64,000 nucleotides of DNA from Lepus europaeus (GCF_033115175.1 NC_084838.1:42015468-42079467), one strand, 5' to 3'; shown: positions 1-11,798, counted from the stretch's first letter. Numbers and translations are program-made. Notes: generated by a model from the sequence alone, not told the origin.

Positions 1-134
1 AGAGCTTCCAGGTGGTGGAGGCACATGGTAAGTTCTCCTGGGCTCCTCCCCCTCCCCATTTCTGGGACTTAAGACTCTGGGTTAGAGAAGATTCAAAAAT
101 TCTTATGGAAATCAAAATTCTTTTCTTTTTTTTT

Positions 135-471
135 TAAAGATCAGGATTTTTTAAAAAGATTTATTTATTTGAAAAACAGAGTTACAGAGAGAGGTAGAGA
201 CAGAGAGAGAGGTCTTCCATCTGCTGGTTCACTCCTCAGATAGTTGCAATGGCTGGAGCTGTGCCAATCTGAAGCCAGGAGCCAGGAGCTTCTTCCGGAT
301 CTCCCATGTGGGTGCAGGGGCCCAAGGACCTGGGCCATCTTCTACTGCTTTCCCAGGCCATAGCAGAGAGCTGGATGGGAAGAGGAGCAGCCAGGACTCG
401 AACTGGCGCCCATATGGGATGCTGGCGCTTTATGCCAAGGCTTTAACTCACTGCACCACAGCGCCGGCCCC
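135..471 (-). mobile_element. CSINE, older type, minus strand
   Basis: A-rich tail and (GA) tract at the left, CSINE body, then the tRNA-derived head ending ...gcgccggcccc; the complement carries a B-box-like gttcgagtcc. Imperfect target-site duplication: tcaaaattcttttct on the left and tcagaatccttttct on the right. Confidence 0.9.
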
Positions 472-488
472 AGTCAGAATCCTTTTCT

Positions 489-3400
489 ATGAGGCCCAGA
501 GCAGGCTGGCCTCAGCTGTCTTCTCCATGCCTCCTCTGGATTTTCCTTGGTTGTATTTGTTCACAAGGGCCAGGGCTGAGCATTGGGGCTGGGAGCTAGG
601 TTGAGTGGGAGGCAGCCTCTGGCCTATGTGGCCACGCAGTGGGCCCAGGAAACAGTGAGGAGAGAAGTGCTCTGGAATAGAGCTGGAAAGGGGGCCACTT
701 GACACATAGACTTAACCCCTTTGGTTTAACCTTCCAAAGTCCCAGCCTCTGTTCATTGCTATGACCCAGTGTTGGGCAGCTAATGACAGAGCAAAGCTTC
801 TCCATGGTGATGCATGAGTGGAAGGGTGTGTGTGTATGTGTGTGTGTGTAGGTGTATGGAGGAGGGGCTTGGTCATTGGATTAGATGATTTTAGGTGGTC
901 AGGAGAAAAGTATTTAAATATCATTAAACACCTTGTGAGAAAATTACTTATGCTCCAGTTGTCTTTTAGCCCCACTGATTATGTCAAGAAAAAATGGCGT
1001 TCACTTTGGTACTAAGATACTTGTGACCCCTTAAACCTTACTACTCTTCATGAAAAAATTGAGTTAGTCTACTTAAATAAAAATTTTAATAGTACAGGTG
1101 CATTGTTAATGCAGAAATCATGTTGTGGCATATGCCTGACAAGGTAGACCCACCATCTTGGATGGTTAGAGTGGGAGTGAGGATTTTCCGGACTTTTTAT
1201 TAGAATCTTGGCTCTTGCCTTGACCGCTCTTACCTCAGGTAGCCAGATGGAGAGACATGATAAGAAGAGGTAGATGTTCCTGAAGAACTATCCGAAAAGA
1301 GCCACTTTTCTCTAGATTATGCAAGGTTTTCCTGGGCCAGTGGCTCCCTGCCATGCACCTGCTGTGGGAAAGGTGCAGTTGGTGGAGGGTATTAAGTGAA
1401 GCACTCGGGGGTGTTTGCTGGCATGCGCCCTGAGGTAGGTGAGAGCCTTGTGCTTGAATCCCTTCGCTCATGCTCCAGAATTGCTCAAGTTTCCAGGCCA
1501 AGGCAAAAGCAGGGGATGTTGGGTGGTTTGGTGTAACTGTTCTTCCTCTTCTGGCCTCAAGCTCTGAACATCCAGTGTGGTTCAAGTGCATGTCAAATCC
1601 TGGAGACTGGTGTATCCCCAGACATACTGGTATGTCCTGGGAATTTACAAGTCAGGGCAGGGTTGACACCGGCCAAGTGGATCTCTGGAGGTGAGCATGG
1701 AGAGAAGCCCTACAAGGGAAGTCCTTTGGGTCACTGTACTCTCTATACTCATGGGTTGAATGTGCAGCATTGTGTATACTGTCCTTGTCACAGGGGAAAA
1801 AGTCTCAGAATTGGAACTATTTTAACTTTTGATCAAAATGATTAGCCTAGGTAAGGGTTTGGACTCTACAGCAGCTAAATCACTGTGTATGTTTGTTTTG
1901 GCTCACAAAGTGGTTTCTTTCCATCTCTGACTTTTATGAACATATCAGACCTTGTTTGAGGGACTCCTTCTTGGGGTCCCAGGGGGTCGGGGGGAAGAGA
2001 GGCAGGGCCAGTGACCCTTGGTGAAATTGTGACATGAACAACATATGGCTGGTTTTTCTCATATTCTCCCTTCCAAAGCCTCCCGCCTGGCTTCAGCGTC
2101 TTTCCCTTTCCCAGCCACTGGATCCAATCTGCCTGCGGTGCCCCCTGTAAAAGAAAGATTCTATTCACGAGCCTGTCCTGATGAGATACTTTCAGGGTGT
2201 CGCCTTCTAAGGAAAGGTCTCTTTTAAAAGAGGGTCTGTCCCTGGAAAAGGTGATGAGAGTGCCTGCATGAGAGTGATTGAAACCAGTCTAGACATGGTT
2301 ACACCTGGGGCAGAAGGTAGGGCTCGCTCAAGTTGACGATGGGTTTCAGTTCCCCTGCCCTTGACTCCAGCCATAGAGGAGACACAGGGAAAGGGGTCCT
2401 TCTGTCCCCTAGAGTCTCTGCAATGTGACCAGGCTACCTCTCTCTGTCCAGCCTGAAAACCACAGAAATCATGGTTGTGTGACTTATTCAAAGACTAAGT
2501 AATAAGTTCTGCTGGAAGCCGAAGTAACTAGTTACAAAATAATGCAGGATGTCTGTGCATTATTTGTGGGTGGTTCCCTCCCAAGCGCACCCAAATAGTT
2601 TTGGTGGTATTTTTGTGTATTTAAAATATGAAATATGTTCCGAGAGAGAGAGAGAGAACACCATGGTAACCCACATAGAAATGCCCAGGAAAAGCAACTC
2701 ACTCCTGTGGCTTAACTCTGCAATTCTCTTTGCACAGGGATCCATCTACCTGCACGAATGTTTCTCTATTGAAATAAATCACAATTAATTTAGTGGGTCT
2801 GATTGGCAAATACAGGCAGATAATTGCTTCTCTTCCAGATTGTGTCAAAGTGAATGGACAGGGAGAGCTTCCAAACACAGGTATCCCCAGAGCTGAGAGG
2901 CTATTGATCCATGCTTGATGCCAAGGCACTACTTTTTCACGTGGGAATATGACCTGCTCAGTAACTGAGCTAAAAAGAAGATGTCAGTCCTCAGAGTTAC
3001 TGGGTCATCAGCCTCTTTTAGTGCTGCCAGAAGGGCCGAGTAGCTGTAGAGCCCAAGTTTGGCTCTCCCTTCCTGGCTGGGCAGCACACGTGGGAGTTGT
3101 TAGCCACAGAAGCAGTGGCGTGTGTGGGCGATGGTGACTCATTAGTTGGTGTGTTGGGGTGTCCAGGAAGTGGTTGTCTCTGCCCTGAGTGCAGGCAGTG
3201 GACTCAACAGCAATTGGGGTGGGGTGAAAGGAGCCCATTAATGTGCTGTCCTTCAGGGATGTCCATCCCCAGGGATCCCAAGGATCCTGGATGGATTTGA
3301 GGGTGTGTGCTGTCACCCCCGATGAGTTTGTGAGTCTATCATCTGATGGCTCCCTCTCTGGCTGAGCTGGCTGTTTTTTCCCTAATTAAATACTTGTTTT

Positions 3401-3967
3401 TTTTTCCTCACTTGGGGAAAGGAGAAATGGTTACCTACTGGCTGGAAGAAAAGTCGTTTGCTGCAGATCCCAGAGAGGTGGGTGGCACTGCTGTCCCTCC
3501 CTGTTCAGGGGCCAGAGAGGAGCTCTTTTAGCTCTTCAAACAGTTAGCAATCATCTGCCCTCTAACTCAACCTGAAGTCATTCGTTTGCCATACAGCTGC
3601 TTGCTTGTTTGTTTTTTACTCTTTCTGGTCACGTAGATCAACCTACTCCACTCTTCTGCTGAAATGTGGCTGAGCCTGGAGTCTGAGAGGTTATTAGTGT
3701 CTCTGGACCATATGGGGCGGCTGGCATGTGTTCACTTCAGACCATCTGAAATCATGGAGGATGAAAATCCTGAACGTCCTCTCTTTCTCTTTTTCTTTTT
3801 CCCTGGGAGAGTGAGTGGGCAGTGGTCACTTGTAGGGATGCACATGCAGCCAAAAGGAGAGTGCATGGAGTCGGGTGGCAGCGAGGACCAAGGCCGTCCA
3901 CTTTGAGGAGCAGGTGGGGGCCTTGTAAAACCTCTCAGGACAGGGCTGGTTTTCAAAGAACTTTCCA
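489..3967. other. Mostly single-copy, no gene seen
   Basis: No recognisable exon, RNA gene or young repeat. A (TG)n-like run lies at about 824-851 and a short (GA)n at 2641-2656. Open frames here are short, overlapping and match nothing known. Weak old repeats may have been missed. Confidence 0.5.
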
Positions 3968-4547
3968 GGGGTCAGTGCTGCAGCATAGCTGGTAAAGCCA
4001 CCACCTACATTGCCAACATCCCATATGGGCACCAGTTCGAATCCTGTCTGCTCCACTTCTGATCCAGCTCCTGGCTAACACCTCAGAAAGTAGTGGAAAA
4101 TGGCCCAAGTACTTGGGACCTTGTACCCATGTGGGCAACCTGGAAGAAGCTCTAGCTCCTGGCTTTGGCCTGGCCCAGCCCTGGCCAATGTGGCCATTTG
4201 GGGGAGTGAGCTAGCAGATGGAAGATCTCTCCCTCTCTCCCTCCCTCCCTCTCCCTCCCTCCCTCCCTCTCCCTCTCCCTCTCCCTCTCTCTCTCCCTCT
4301 CTCCCTCCTTCCCCCTCTCTCCCTCTCCCTCTCTCCCTCTCCCTCTCTCCCTCCCTCTCTCCCTCCTTCCCCCTCTCTCCCTCTCCCTCTCCCTCTCTCC
4401 CTCCCTCCCCCTCTCTCCCTCTCCCTCTCCCTCCCTCTCCCTCCCTCCCTCCCCCTTTCTCCCTCTCCCTCTCCCTCTCCCTTTCCCTCTCCCTCTCAGT
4501 AACTCTGACTTCAAATAAATAAATGCATAAATAAATCTTTAAAAAAG
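3968..4547 (+). mobile_element. CSINE, older type, with expanded (CT) region
   Basis: Head ggggtcagtgctgcagc with a B-box-like gttcgaatcc, then the usual CSINE body, and an AAATAAATAAATG-type tail. The pyrimidine tract near the 3' end, normally 20-40 bases, has grown to about 270 bases (annotated separately), so the element is nearly twice the family length. Confidence 0.9.
4227..4497. repeat. Long polypyrimidine tract (CCCT/CT)n
   Basis: About 270 bases of almost pure C and T on the plus strand, built from ctccct, ccctccct and ctctccct units with higher-order repetition. It derives from the CT tract of the surrounding CSINE. Homopurine-homopyrimidine mirror tracts of this length can form triplex (H-DNA) in vitro; that property is general knowledge. 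The long Pro/Ser/Leu and Gly/Arg/Glu open frames over it are artefacts of the repeat. Confidence 0.95.
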
Positions 4548-4917
4548 CCCAACCCCCCAAATTTTGGGGTTGACACATATAATCCCTAAGCCCATTTGCT
4601 CCCCTTTCTACAACTTTACGTGACTTCTGCCCCTGCTGTGGGCTTTCCCTTGGCCTCCTGCTCACGACCAGTCTTGTGCAGAGTTACAGATCATTCTCTC
4701 CTCCAGGCTCCAGACCTACTGTCCTGCGGAGCCTCCTTGGTGAATGGCTTCTTACTAATAGGAAAAGTTACTCCTGATATGTTGTTAAACTTGATGGGAC
4801 AGGTGATATCTGAATAGGGCTCACCGCTGATTATCTCATGTGAGTAGCACAAAGTAAAGACCAAGATTTGGGGATGATGCTGTAGAAATGTCTGTCTTTA
4901 GCAACTCTCAGCACCTT
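4548..4917. other. No feature seen
   Basis: Single-copy looking sequence between two CSINEs; no exon, RNA gene or repeat recognised. Confidence 0.4.
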
Positions 4918-4919
4918 CT

Positions 4920-5002
4920 TTTTTTTTTTTTAAAGATTTATTTATTTATTTATTTGAAAGGCAGTGTTACAGAGAAGTAGAGGCAAAGACAGAGACAGAG
5001 AC

Positions 5003-5033
<31 letters not shown>

Positions 5034-5280
5034 TCTTCCACCTGTTGGTTTACTTCCCAAATGGCCATAACAGCCAGAGCTGGGCCCATCTGAAGCCAGG
5101 AGCCAGGAACTTCTTCCAGATTTCCCAAGCAGGTGCAGGGGCCCAAGGACTTGGGCCATCTTCTACTGCTTTCCCAGGCCACAGCAGAGAGCTGGATGGG
5201 AAGTGGAGCAACCAGGACTCGAACTGGTGCCTAGCACTGCAGGTGGTGGCTTTACCTGCTACAGCACAGAGCAGGCCACC
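4920..5280 (-). mobile_element. CSINE, older type, minus strand
   Basis: Poly(T)/(TTTA)n tail, (GA)n tract, CSINE body and a diverged head region (gaactggtgcctagcactgc). The head merges directly into a second, older SINE-like segment to the right. Confidence 0.85.
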
Positions 5281-5480
5281 AAATGCCTGCAATAAGCTGG
5301 GAATACAATCCAGTTCTTCCATGTGAGTGATGGGAATCCAATTACTTAGGCCATCACTGCTGCCTCCCAGGGTCTGCATTAGCAAGAAGCTGTGGTCAGG
5401 AGCCCGAGGTGGGTGCTGAAGCTGGGTATGCCAATGTGACAATGGGGGTGTTAACCACTAGGCTAAACACCTGCCCCTCC
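5281..5480 (-). mobile_element. Old lagomorph SINE segment, minus strand
   Basis: Ends in ggtgttaaccactaggctaaacacctgcccc, split here as ggtgttaaccactaggc and taaacacctgcccc, which is the head of an older CSINE subfamily also seen at 46110-46366 and 55517-55808. The tail half is missing, so either the younger CSINE inserted into it or the two are a chimaera. Confidence 0.65.
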
Positions 5481-5799
5481 TCTACATTTTAATCAAGTAA
5501 TTTGAATGAGGAAGAGGAGCCTGAGGAACGCAGACAAGGACCCCCTAGAACCTGCCCACTTCATCTTCAAAGAGAGCACCCTCTTTCTTCACAACTGGAG
5601 CCCACAACTTGGCTGTGTGTGTTTGCTTGTCTCCCAACTGTCACTCATTTCATTCGCCTCTTATACCTCGACAGACTCATTGTCTTAAAATCCAGTTGCA
5701 GTCTTATTGAGTCCTAGCTAAGACAAGTTTTCCCTGATGTCTGTCCAAACTGAGTGTCAACACTCCACCCTGGTTTCTCAGACTCTCTGGGCAATAATA

Positions 5800-6010
5800 A
5801 AATGGTTGCATTTGCTATGTGCATGATTTTAAGTATTTTACGCACCTTAACCTAATTCATTCTCACAACCCTATGAATAGACACCAGTATTGTTCCCATT
5901 TTACAGCTGAAGAAACTGAGGCCCAGGGAAATTACACTTAAGGTCACAAAGCTAGCTAGAGGCAGAGTGGGGGTTTGAACCCAAGCAGTGTGGCTGTGGG
6001 AGTGCATGCT
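5800..6010 (-). mobile_element. MIR element, antisense
   Basis: The MIR core is plain: cccattttacagctgaag, aaactgaggcccaggga, aggtcacaaagctagct and gggtttgaaccca, in that order, the reverse complement of the MIR consensus. Ancient tRNA-derived mammalian SINE. Confidence 0.85.
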
Positions 6011-6319
6011 CTTTTATATCTCAATCCTTGCTTCTCTAAGGCAGAGCCCCAGGTCGCTCTCCACCCTCGCTTGTCTCTACTCGCTGCATGTCTCAGGCAA
6101 CTGAATGGCTCATGGGTCCCCGAGCAGCTCCCCTGCTTCCTGGGACTCATAGCTAGGCTTTGGCTCCCGCCGTTCCTAGGCTTTGGCTCCGCCGTTCCCC
6201 GGCTCTGCTGGGGGAGTTTCTCAAGCACCAGCTCTTCTGCGAATCCTAATGAGTCCTCTTCCTTCTTTGAGCCCTGAGAATACCGTCATGGTTACTTCCT
6301 AGGGAGCCCAAGCTGCCCT
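6011..6319. other. No feature seen
   Basis: About 300 bases of moderate GC sequence between a MIR and a Tigger element. A short imperfect duplication is visible (ctaggctttggctcc twice near 6150-6190). Confidence 0.35.
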
Positions 6320-6955
6320 TGATAGTGGAAGGGTTTTGCCTACATGGATTCAACCAGCCATGGACTGAAAATATTTGAAGAGAAAAGTCCATACTGAACA
6401 AGTACACTTCCCCTTGTGATGCTCCACACAATACAGTCCAACTCTTTTTTTTTTTTTGACAGGCAGAGTTAGACAAGTTAGACAGTGAGAGAGAGAGAGA
6501 CAGAAAGGTCTTCCTTCCATTGGTTCACCCCCCAAATGGCCGCCCATGGCCTGCACACTGTGTCGATCTGAAGCCAGGAGCCAGGTGCTTCTCCTGGCCT
6601 CCCATGAGGGGGCAGGGCCCAAGCACTTGGGCCATCCTCCACTGCCTTCCCGGGCCACAGCAGAAAGCTGGACTGGAAGAACCGGCGCCACAACTGGGAC
6701 TAGAACCCAGGGTGCTGGTGCCACAGGCGGAGGATTAGCCTAGTGAGCCACAGCACCGGCCTAAGTCCAACTCTTTACATTAAGTGAGGTATTGTAAGTG
6801 ATGGAGAGATGATTTAAAGTATGTGGGAGGCTGTGTGTGTGGGCTGTATGCAAATACTACAGCATTTTATATAAGGAACTTGGCAGATCTTGGCATCTAC
6901 AGGGGATCCTGGACCCAATCTCCTGTGGGAACTGCATGGTGACTGTACCCAGTTT
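6320..6955 (+). mobile_element. Tigger/pogo-type DNA transposon, split by a CSINE
   Basis: Left part (6320-6447) contains gattcaaccagccatgg and gaaaatatttgaagag; right part (6763-6955) contains gatgatttaaagtatgtg, tatgcaaatactaca and the end region ggatcctggacccaatc. Together they follow a non-autonomous Tigger-like consensus of about 300 bases. A CSINE sits in the middle, inside the cacaatacagt...acatt part. Exact subfamily not assigned. Confidence 0.75.
6448..6762 (-). mobile_element. Young-type CSINE (CSINE2-like), minus strand
   Basis: Poly(T) followed by gacaggcagagttagac, CSINE2-type body, and head ...agccacagcaccggcct. Exact target-site duplication agtccaactcttt at 6435-6447 and 6764-6776. 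Inserted in an older Tigger element. Confidence 0.95.
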
Positions 6956-7129
6956 CGGTCATCTAACCTACTAGCCATTTGTGTATTAACCAATCATTTT
7001 TTATTTAGATTGTTAAATGCCTGGGGAGCAAGGATTGCATATTAATCATCTTGATGCATCTGATGTCTTGTGGTTTTTCAAAAGATGCTTTTTGTATTGA
7101 ATAAATATTTGCTAAGTGCTAAGTTTAGA

Positions 7130-7545
7130 TATTAGTTTGTATGTTAAAATCCCACCTTGGCCCAGGCACTGAAAGTTTGGTCTCCAAAATCTTACGCTAG
7201 TGGTGCCAAGAGGAAACTTCACCCATTGATGAAGTCTGAAGGTGTGGCCTTTGGGAGGTGATTGGGTTAGACTTGGTTGTTAGGGTAGAGTTCCCCCCGT
7301 TCAATCCTGGTGGCACAGTAAGAGACCACATAGACACAGGCAGCAAGCACATGCCCTGTGTTTGGCCATGTGGTGTTCTGGACCACTTTGGGATTCTGCC
7401 AGCAAGAACACCATCACCAGGACCAATGGGATCTGCTCAGTCTTGGACTGTGAACCTCCAGACCTGTGAGCTGAATAAACTTTTCCTCTTTATAAAGTTA
7501 GTTGTCTCTGGCATTTCCCTGTAGTAACAAAAAGTTGACTAACGC
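7130..7545 (+). mobile_element. MaLR-like solo LTR, plus strand
   Basis: Contains the typical run of motifs: tgtggcctttgggaggtga near 7243, a cctccagacctgtgagct stretch, then gaataaacttttcctct with its poly(A) signal, and an end near gttgactaacgca. Pattern of an ERVL-MaLR (MLT/MST type) LTR. No internal sequence flanks it, so it is a solo LTR. Confidence 0.75.
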
Positions 7546-9265
7546 ACTAAGACAACTTAAAATTGCATAAATGGTGACTGGTGACTCATCCTGCATGATT
7601 ATTTTGGCTGTTTATAAAGTATATTATGTTTCTTTTTTGTATGAAATGCTATTTGTCTTCCACATTGCAACGTGAATTAACTGACTTCCTTCCTTGGGAC
7701 TAGATGACTTATAAGAGCTGAGCAGTCTACTGGGGAGCCTTTCACTTTATGAGACAGGCAGAGGTAGAGGTAGGTGTCCTGATCTCCTGTTTTTACTACC
7801 TTGTGGGCTGCAACCCGTTTGGCTGTTGTCTTGAGATCCGGTTGCAGGGGCGGATGGTTGAGGTGCTGCACCCGAGAAGGCTGACACCATGGGCCCAGAT
7901 GTTTGGCTATACGAACAGTTCTAGCAGGTAACACCAGCAACCAGGCAAAGTAGTCTATTGCCTCATCAGGCCAAACTGAAGGGGTTAGGATGGCTGTGCT
8001 CTCTGTAAAGCTGACATTGAGCAGGATCAGCAAATCAAATGGCCAGAAGTCATGAAGACCAGGGATCGCACCTCTCGCCACTATCAAGGACTCTGAGAAT
8101 TCTATTTTTTTTTCCTTGTAAAACTGCACAAGTAATTATTAGGCACACTCAATATGCTTCCTGACTGTTTATCATTCAGAGGTCTATATAACTGCCCATC
8201 AGAGGCTCTGACTAGCAGGAGTGAACCCTTGTAACTCCCTAGAGTTGGGATAACTCCAGCCAAAGGCATATGCACCTTAGCCAACGTGAGTTTCCTGAGA
8301 AGAAGGTGCCACTTTTTTTTTCAAGTTTTAAGAAGCAATGGAAGAGCTGTAACTCCTCACTTAGAGATCATTGGTCAAAGTAGAGAGGGCTTGCCCAAGT
8401 TTGGGAGGTCTGTCCCAAGGCACAGTCCAGTGGACCCCTGGGTAAGGTTTCTGCTTTGTCTGTCTAAGTGTGTTGGCACTGGAGGGTAATCACGTGGCTG
8501 GTGTTCTGAGGGTTCCTGCTACACATCAGCCTGTGGGCCTGATCTAAGGCAGCTCTTGAAGGGGCCTCACTAGAATCCACGCACCTCTTTCTCTAGTCAT
8601 CTTAGGTCTGTGGGTGCTAACAACTTAGAATTTTTGTGCAGGGAGTTTCAGGATCCTGCTGTGTAAGATGGAAAACAGTGCTTATCTCCCTGAGTTATAT
8701 TAAAGTTCTTAAACTCCACTGAGGTACATAGCAATGACTTACTATCTATATCTACATATCTATATATGTTCTAATAAAAGAGAAATGTGTCAGGACAAGT
8801 GATAGGATAAACTAACGGAGGTAGCAAATGTCATCACCATTGCTGTAGTCAGTGATCTGGGCCATGCCATGTACGAGTATATGCTATCCATTTTCCTTCC
8901 TCCTCCTTCCTTCTGGGGATGGAGAATGTTGTTCCCTGGGCCATGTTTATGTCTGTGAAGATGCTATTCTTGTGTGTCACTTGTTTTCTGTGCATTTCTG
9001 GACACTGAGACAATACACAGCTTTTCCAGTGTAGGCCGTGAGCTGATCCTCAGTCGGGAGTAATCAGCCTGACTGATTACTGTGGCATGGCACCCACAAG
9101 CTCTGTCTCCTGGGTGAGGCTGGGGACGGATTTTGCTACTGCACCACTTGCTGACCTTGTATCAGTCACTGGTGACATGGAGGGTGTCAGAAAGCACTCA
9201 GAACTGATAGCCTTAAGCAATCAGTTTGGGGTTTGGGAAGGGGTGGTGATCAAGCATTAACAATC
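7546..9265. other. Unclassified; one 150-codon open frame, no known gene
   Basis: Mixed sequence without CSINE or L1 hallmarks. A minus-strand frame at 7677-8129 (150 codons) is the longest here but matches no family I know and has no clear start context or splice sites. A TATA-like ctatataa lies at 8194 on the plus strand. It could be an unrecognised LTR or old repeat. Confidence 0.35.
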
Positions 9266-9588
9266 TTTTTTGTTTTATTGATAAAGATTTGTTTATTTAC
9301 TTGAAAGAGTTACAGAGAGATCTTCTATCCACTGGTTCACTACCCAAATGGCTGCAATGGCTGTGCTGGACCAGCCATTGCTGGTCCAAAGCCAAGAGCT
9401 AGGAGCTTCTTCCAGGTCTCCCATGTGGGTGCAGGGACTCAAGAACTTGAGCCATCTTCCATTGCTTTACCAGGCACATTAGCAGGGAGCTGGATTGGAA
9501 GTGGAGCAGCTTGGACTCAAATTGGCACTCATATGGGATGCCAGCATCACAGGTGGTAGTTTAATCTGCTATACCACAATGCTGGCCC
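9266..9588 (-). mobile_element. CSINE, older type, minus strand
   Basis: A-rich tail complement (gataaagatttgtttattt), short GA tract, CSINE body (caggtctcccatgtgggtg) and head ...ccacaatgctggccc. Confidence 0.88.
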
Positions 9589-10019
9589 TAAGCTTTTAGA
9601 ATCTCGATTACAGTTTTAGAATTCTTCCCAGGGAAAGGAGGTGCATGTGTGCATGTACACACACATAAACACTTTTGTTATCTTTGGTACTGGATTCCAG
9701 TTTAAGAACCATCCAAGGTGGGGAAGGTGCAGCCTGTGGGTCATATAAGGCACACAAAATCATTTAACCCTGCCAAGGCAACTGCAGATAGGGATAGAAA
9801 TTCAATAAACCTATAGCAGGCTAATTTTTAACTTGATGATTTGTATGGCTTGTGAATGTTGTTATAAATAGCCAAATGGTCCTTGGCAGAAAAAAAAAAG
9901 TGCCTTCCCCTAGAACATCCTTATTGGAACTGTATGGATTCTTATTAGCTTCCAGAGGGCAGAATTGCTTTGTAATGATATCTATTCAGCTGAAAGCAGT
10001 GGTGGTTTCTTTTTCCTTT
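9589..10019. other. No feature seen
   Basis: AT-rich sequence between a CSINE and the start of the ancient L1; nothing recognised. Confidence 0.35.
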
Positions 10020-10370
10020 TAAACAGATTAAGTTCATAGAGTAGTTTTAGTTTCACAGCAAAATTGATCAGAAAGTACAGATTTCTTGTATCTCCTCCAC
10101 GCTGCTTCCATGTACTATCGAAATCTCATAGTGGAGTGGCACATTTGTTACACAACTTCCACTGACAAAACATTACCCAAAGTCCCTAGTTTATGTTAGG
10201 GTTCACTTTTGGTATTGTACAATCTATGGAGTTTGACAAACATACAATGACATATATCTACACTAAAGTATCATATGGAACATTTCATTGCTCTAGAAAT
10301 CCCCTATACTCTGCCTGCTGATTCACCTGCCCCAAATCTCTGGCAACTACTGAACTTTCACAGTGATGAC
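10020..10370 (-). mobile_element. Ancient L1 (L1M type) 3' UTR, antisense
   Basis: agttttagtttcacagcaa, gttagggttcacttttgg and caatctatggagtttgaca are hallmarks of an L1MC/L1MD-type 3' UTR read backwards. It is the 3' end of the old antisense L1 that continues at 11799. Confidence 0.8.
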
Positions 10371-11470
10371 TGTCACATGCTTTTGGAGGGGGGCAAGAGT
10401 CCAGAGTGACACCCAAGTTGGGTATCTTTCATCTGTAGGGGTAGGGGATGATTGTGCTGACTGGCATGTTCGACAGCCTCAGTCCTCCTCTGTGCCATGG
10501 TGACCCAACCTCCTAGGGTGAGTTTACCATGCCTGCATATCCCACTCATTCAATCACATGAACCATAGAAAGGATCTATGTGCTCTGTTGTGTGTGTGCC
10601 ATGCCCTCTGTGAGGTTCCTTCCTAACACTCAAGGAGTCCCGAGCTTCTGGAGTTGGACTGGGTGATTGCCCATAGACCCAACCACACCCCACACCCATC
10701 TAAGTTTCCCAGCCTATGCAGAATTCATATAGCCACAGGATTCCCATTGTTACAGGGTTCTGGGCTCTCGTAGTCACAGGGTACATGGGATCTGCAAGCT
10801 GCTTGCCCAAAAAAAAAGTTGATTGATGCTCTGCCTTGGCAAGTCATGCCTGGTGCTTTGGTGTTGGGATGGTTGGGAAGAAATGTGCCCTCCCTTCAAA
10901 GAGCTAAGTGGACTCCCTGGCCTCTGTCAGCTCTCCAGGCCAGACTCAAAGTCAGGGGCCAGTATGGAGTTATTCCTCGGACAAAATACACCCGTGGCAA
11001 TGAGCCCCTGTAGCCTACACTCTCCTTGTCCTGGAAGGATGGCACTTTCCCTGCCAGCTGCAGGGCAACTTGGTTGGGGGAGGGAGGGGAAGCAATGTGC
11101 TTTCCTTTCCTGGAACTAAGTGGCCATCTTGCTCCGGGCCAGCTCTCCAGGTCAGACTCAAAGTCAGTGGGAACCGCTGAATTCTCTCAGACAAGATCAT
11201 CAGTGACACACAGGTGGCTGCAGCCTCCTCGCACCTCGCTTTGGGAAGATGGCATGTCCCCAGAGGGCACCAGTCCCTGGTAGCGGACTGCCAGCTGCTG
11301 CATGTTTGTACACTGATTTGGTGGCTCCTTGGAGTCTCTTTTCTGTTCTGTAATTTTTCTACTGAAACTGCTCTCAAACTGCCCCTTCAGAATGTCCCTT
11401 CCCCTGTTCTTCTGGTGTCTTTCGGTGGCCAAAATCAGCATATCTTCCTTATTCAGCCATCCTAGATCTG
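10371..11470. repeat. Unclassified 1.1-kb insert with a 212-bp internal duplication
   Basis: This block interrupts the ancient L1 and replaces some of its sequence. It contains two diverged copies of a unit: cagctctccagg(c/t)cagac at 10928 and 11140, with ctaagtgg just upstream of each, a period of 212 bases. It carries no SINE or L1 motif and no convincing coding frame. A solo LTR of an unrecognised retrovirus-like family is the most likely explanation, but I cannot see decisive LTR ends. Confidence 0.5.
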
Positions 11471-11480
11471 ATAACAGTAT

Positions 11481-11798
11481 TTTTTTTTTTTTTGACAGGC
11501 AGAGTGTATAGTGAGAGAGAGAGAAAGGTCTTCCTTTTCCTTTGGTTCATTCCCCAATGGCTGCTGCGGCCGGCACGCTGCACTGATCCGAAGCCAGGAG
11601 CCAGGTGCTTCTCCTGGTCTCCTGTGCAGTACAGGGCCCAAGCACTTGGGTCATCCTCCACTGCACTCCCAGGGCACAGCAGAGAGCTGGCCTGGAAGAG
11701 GAGCAACTGGGACAGAATCCAGCGCCCCAACCGGGACTAGAACCAGGGGTGTTGGTGCCGCAGGCAGAGGATTAGCCAAGTGAGCCGCGGTGCCGGCC
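11481..11798 (-). mobile_element. Young-type CSINE, minus strand
   Basis: Poly(T)-gacaggcagagtgtatag at the left, head ...gagccgcggtgccggcc at the right. Near-exact target duplication tgataacagtatttt on the left and tgataaagtatttt on the right, inside older L1-associated sequence. Confidence 0.93.

Noticed and set aside
4227..4497. CRISPR array
   Set aside because: No spacer-repeat structure; it is a simple-sequence tract. No other array-like pattern was seen in the window.
4075..4665. 196-codon minus-strand and 140-codon plus-strand open frames
   Set aside because: They read through the (CCCT/CT)n tract of a CSINE and are Arg/Glu/Gly or Pro/Ser/Leu repeats, not proteins.
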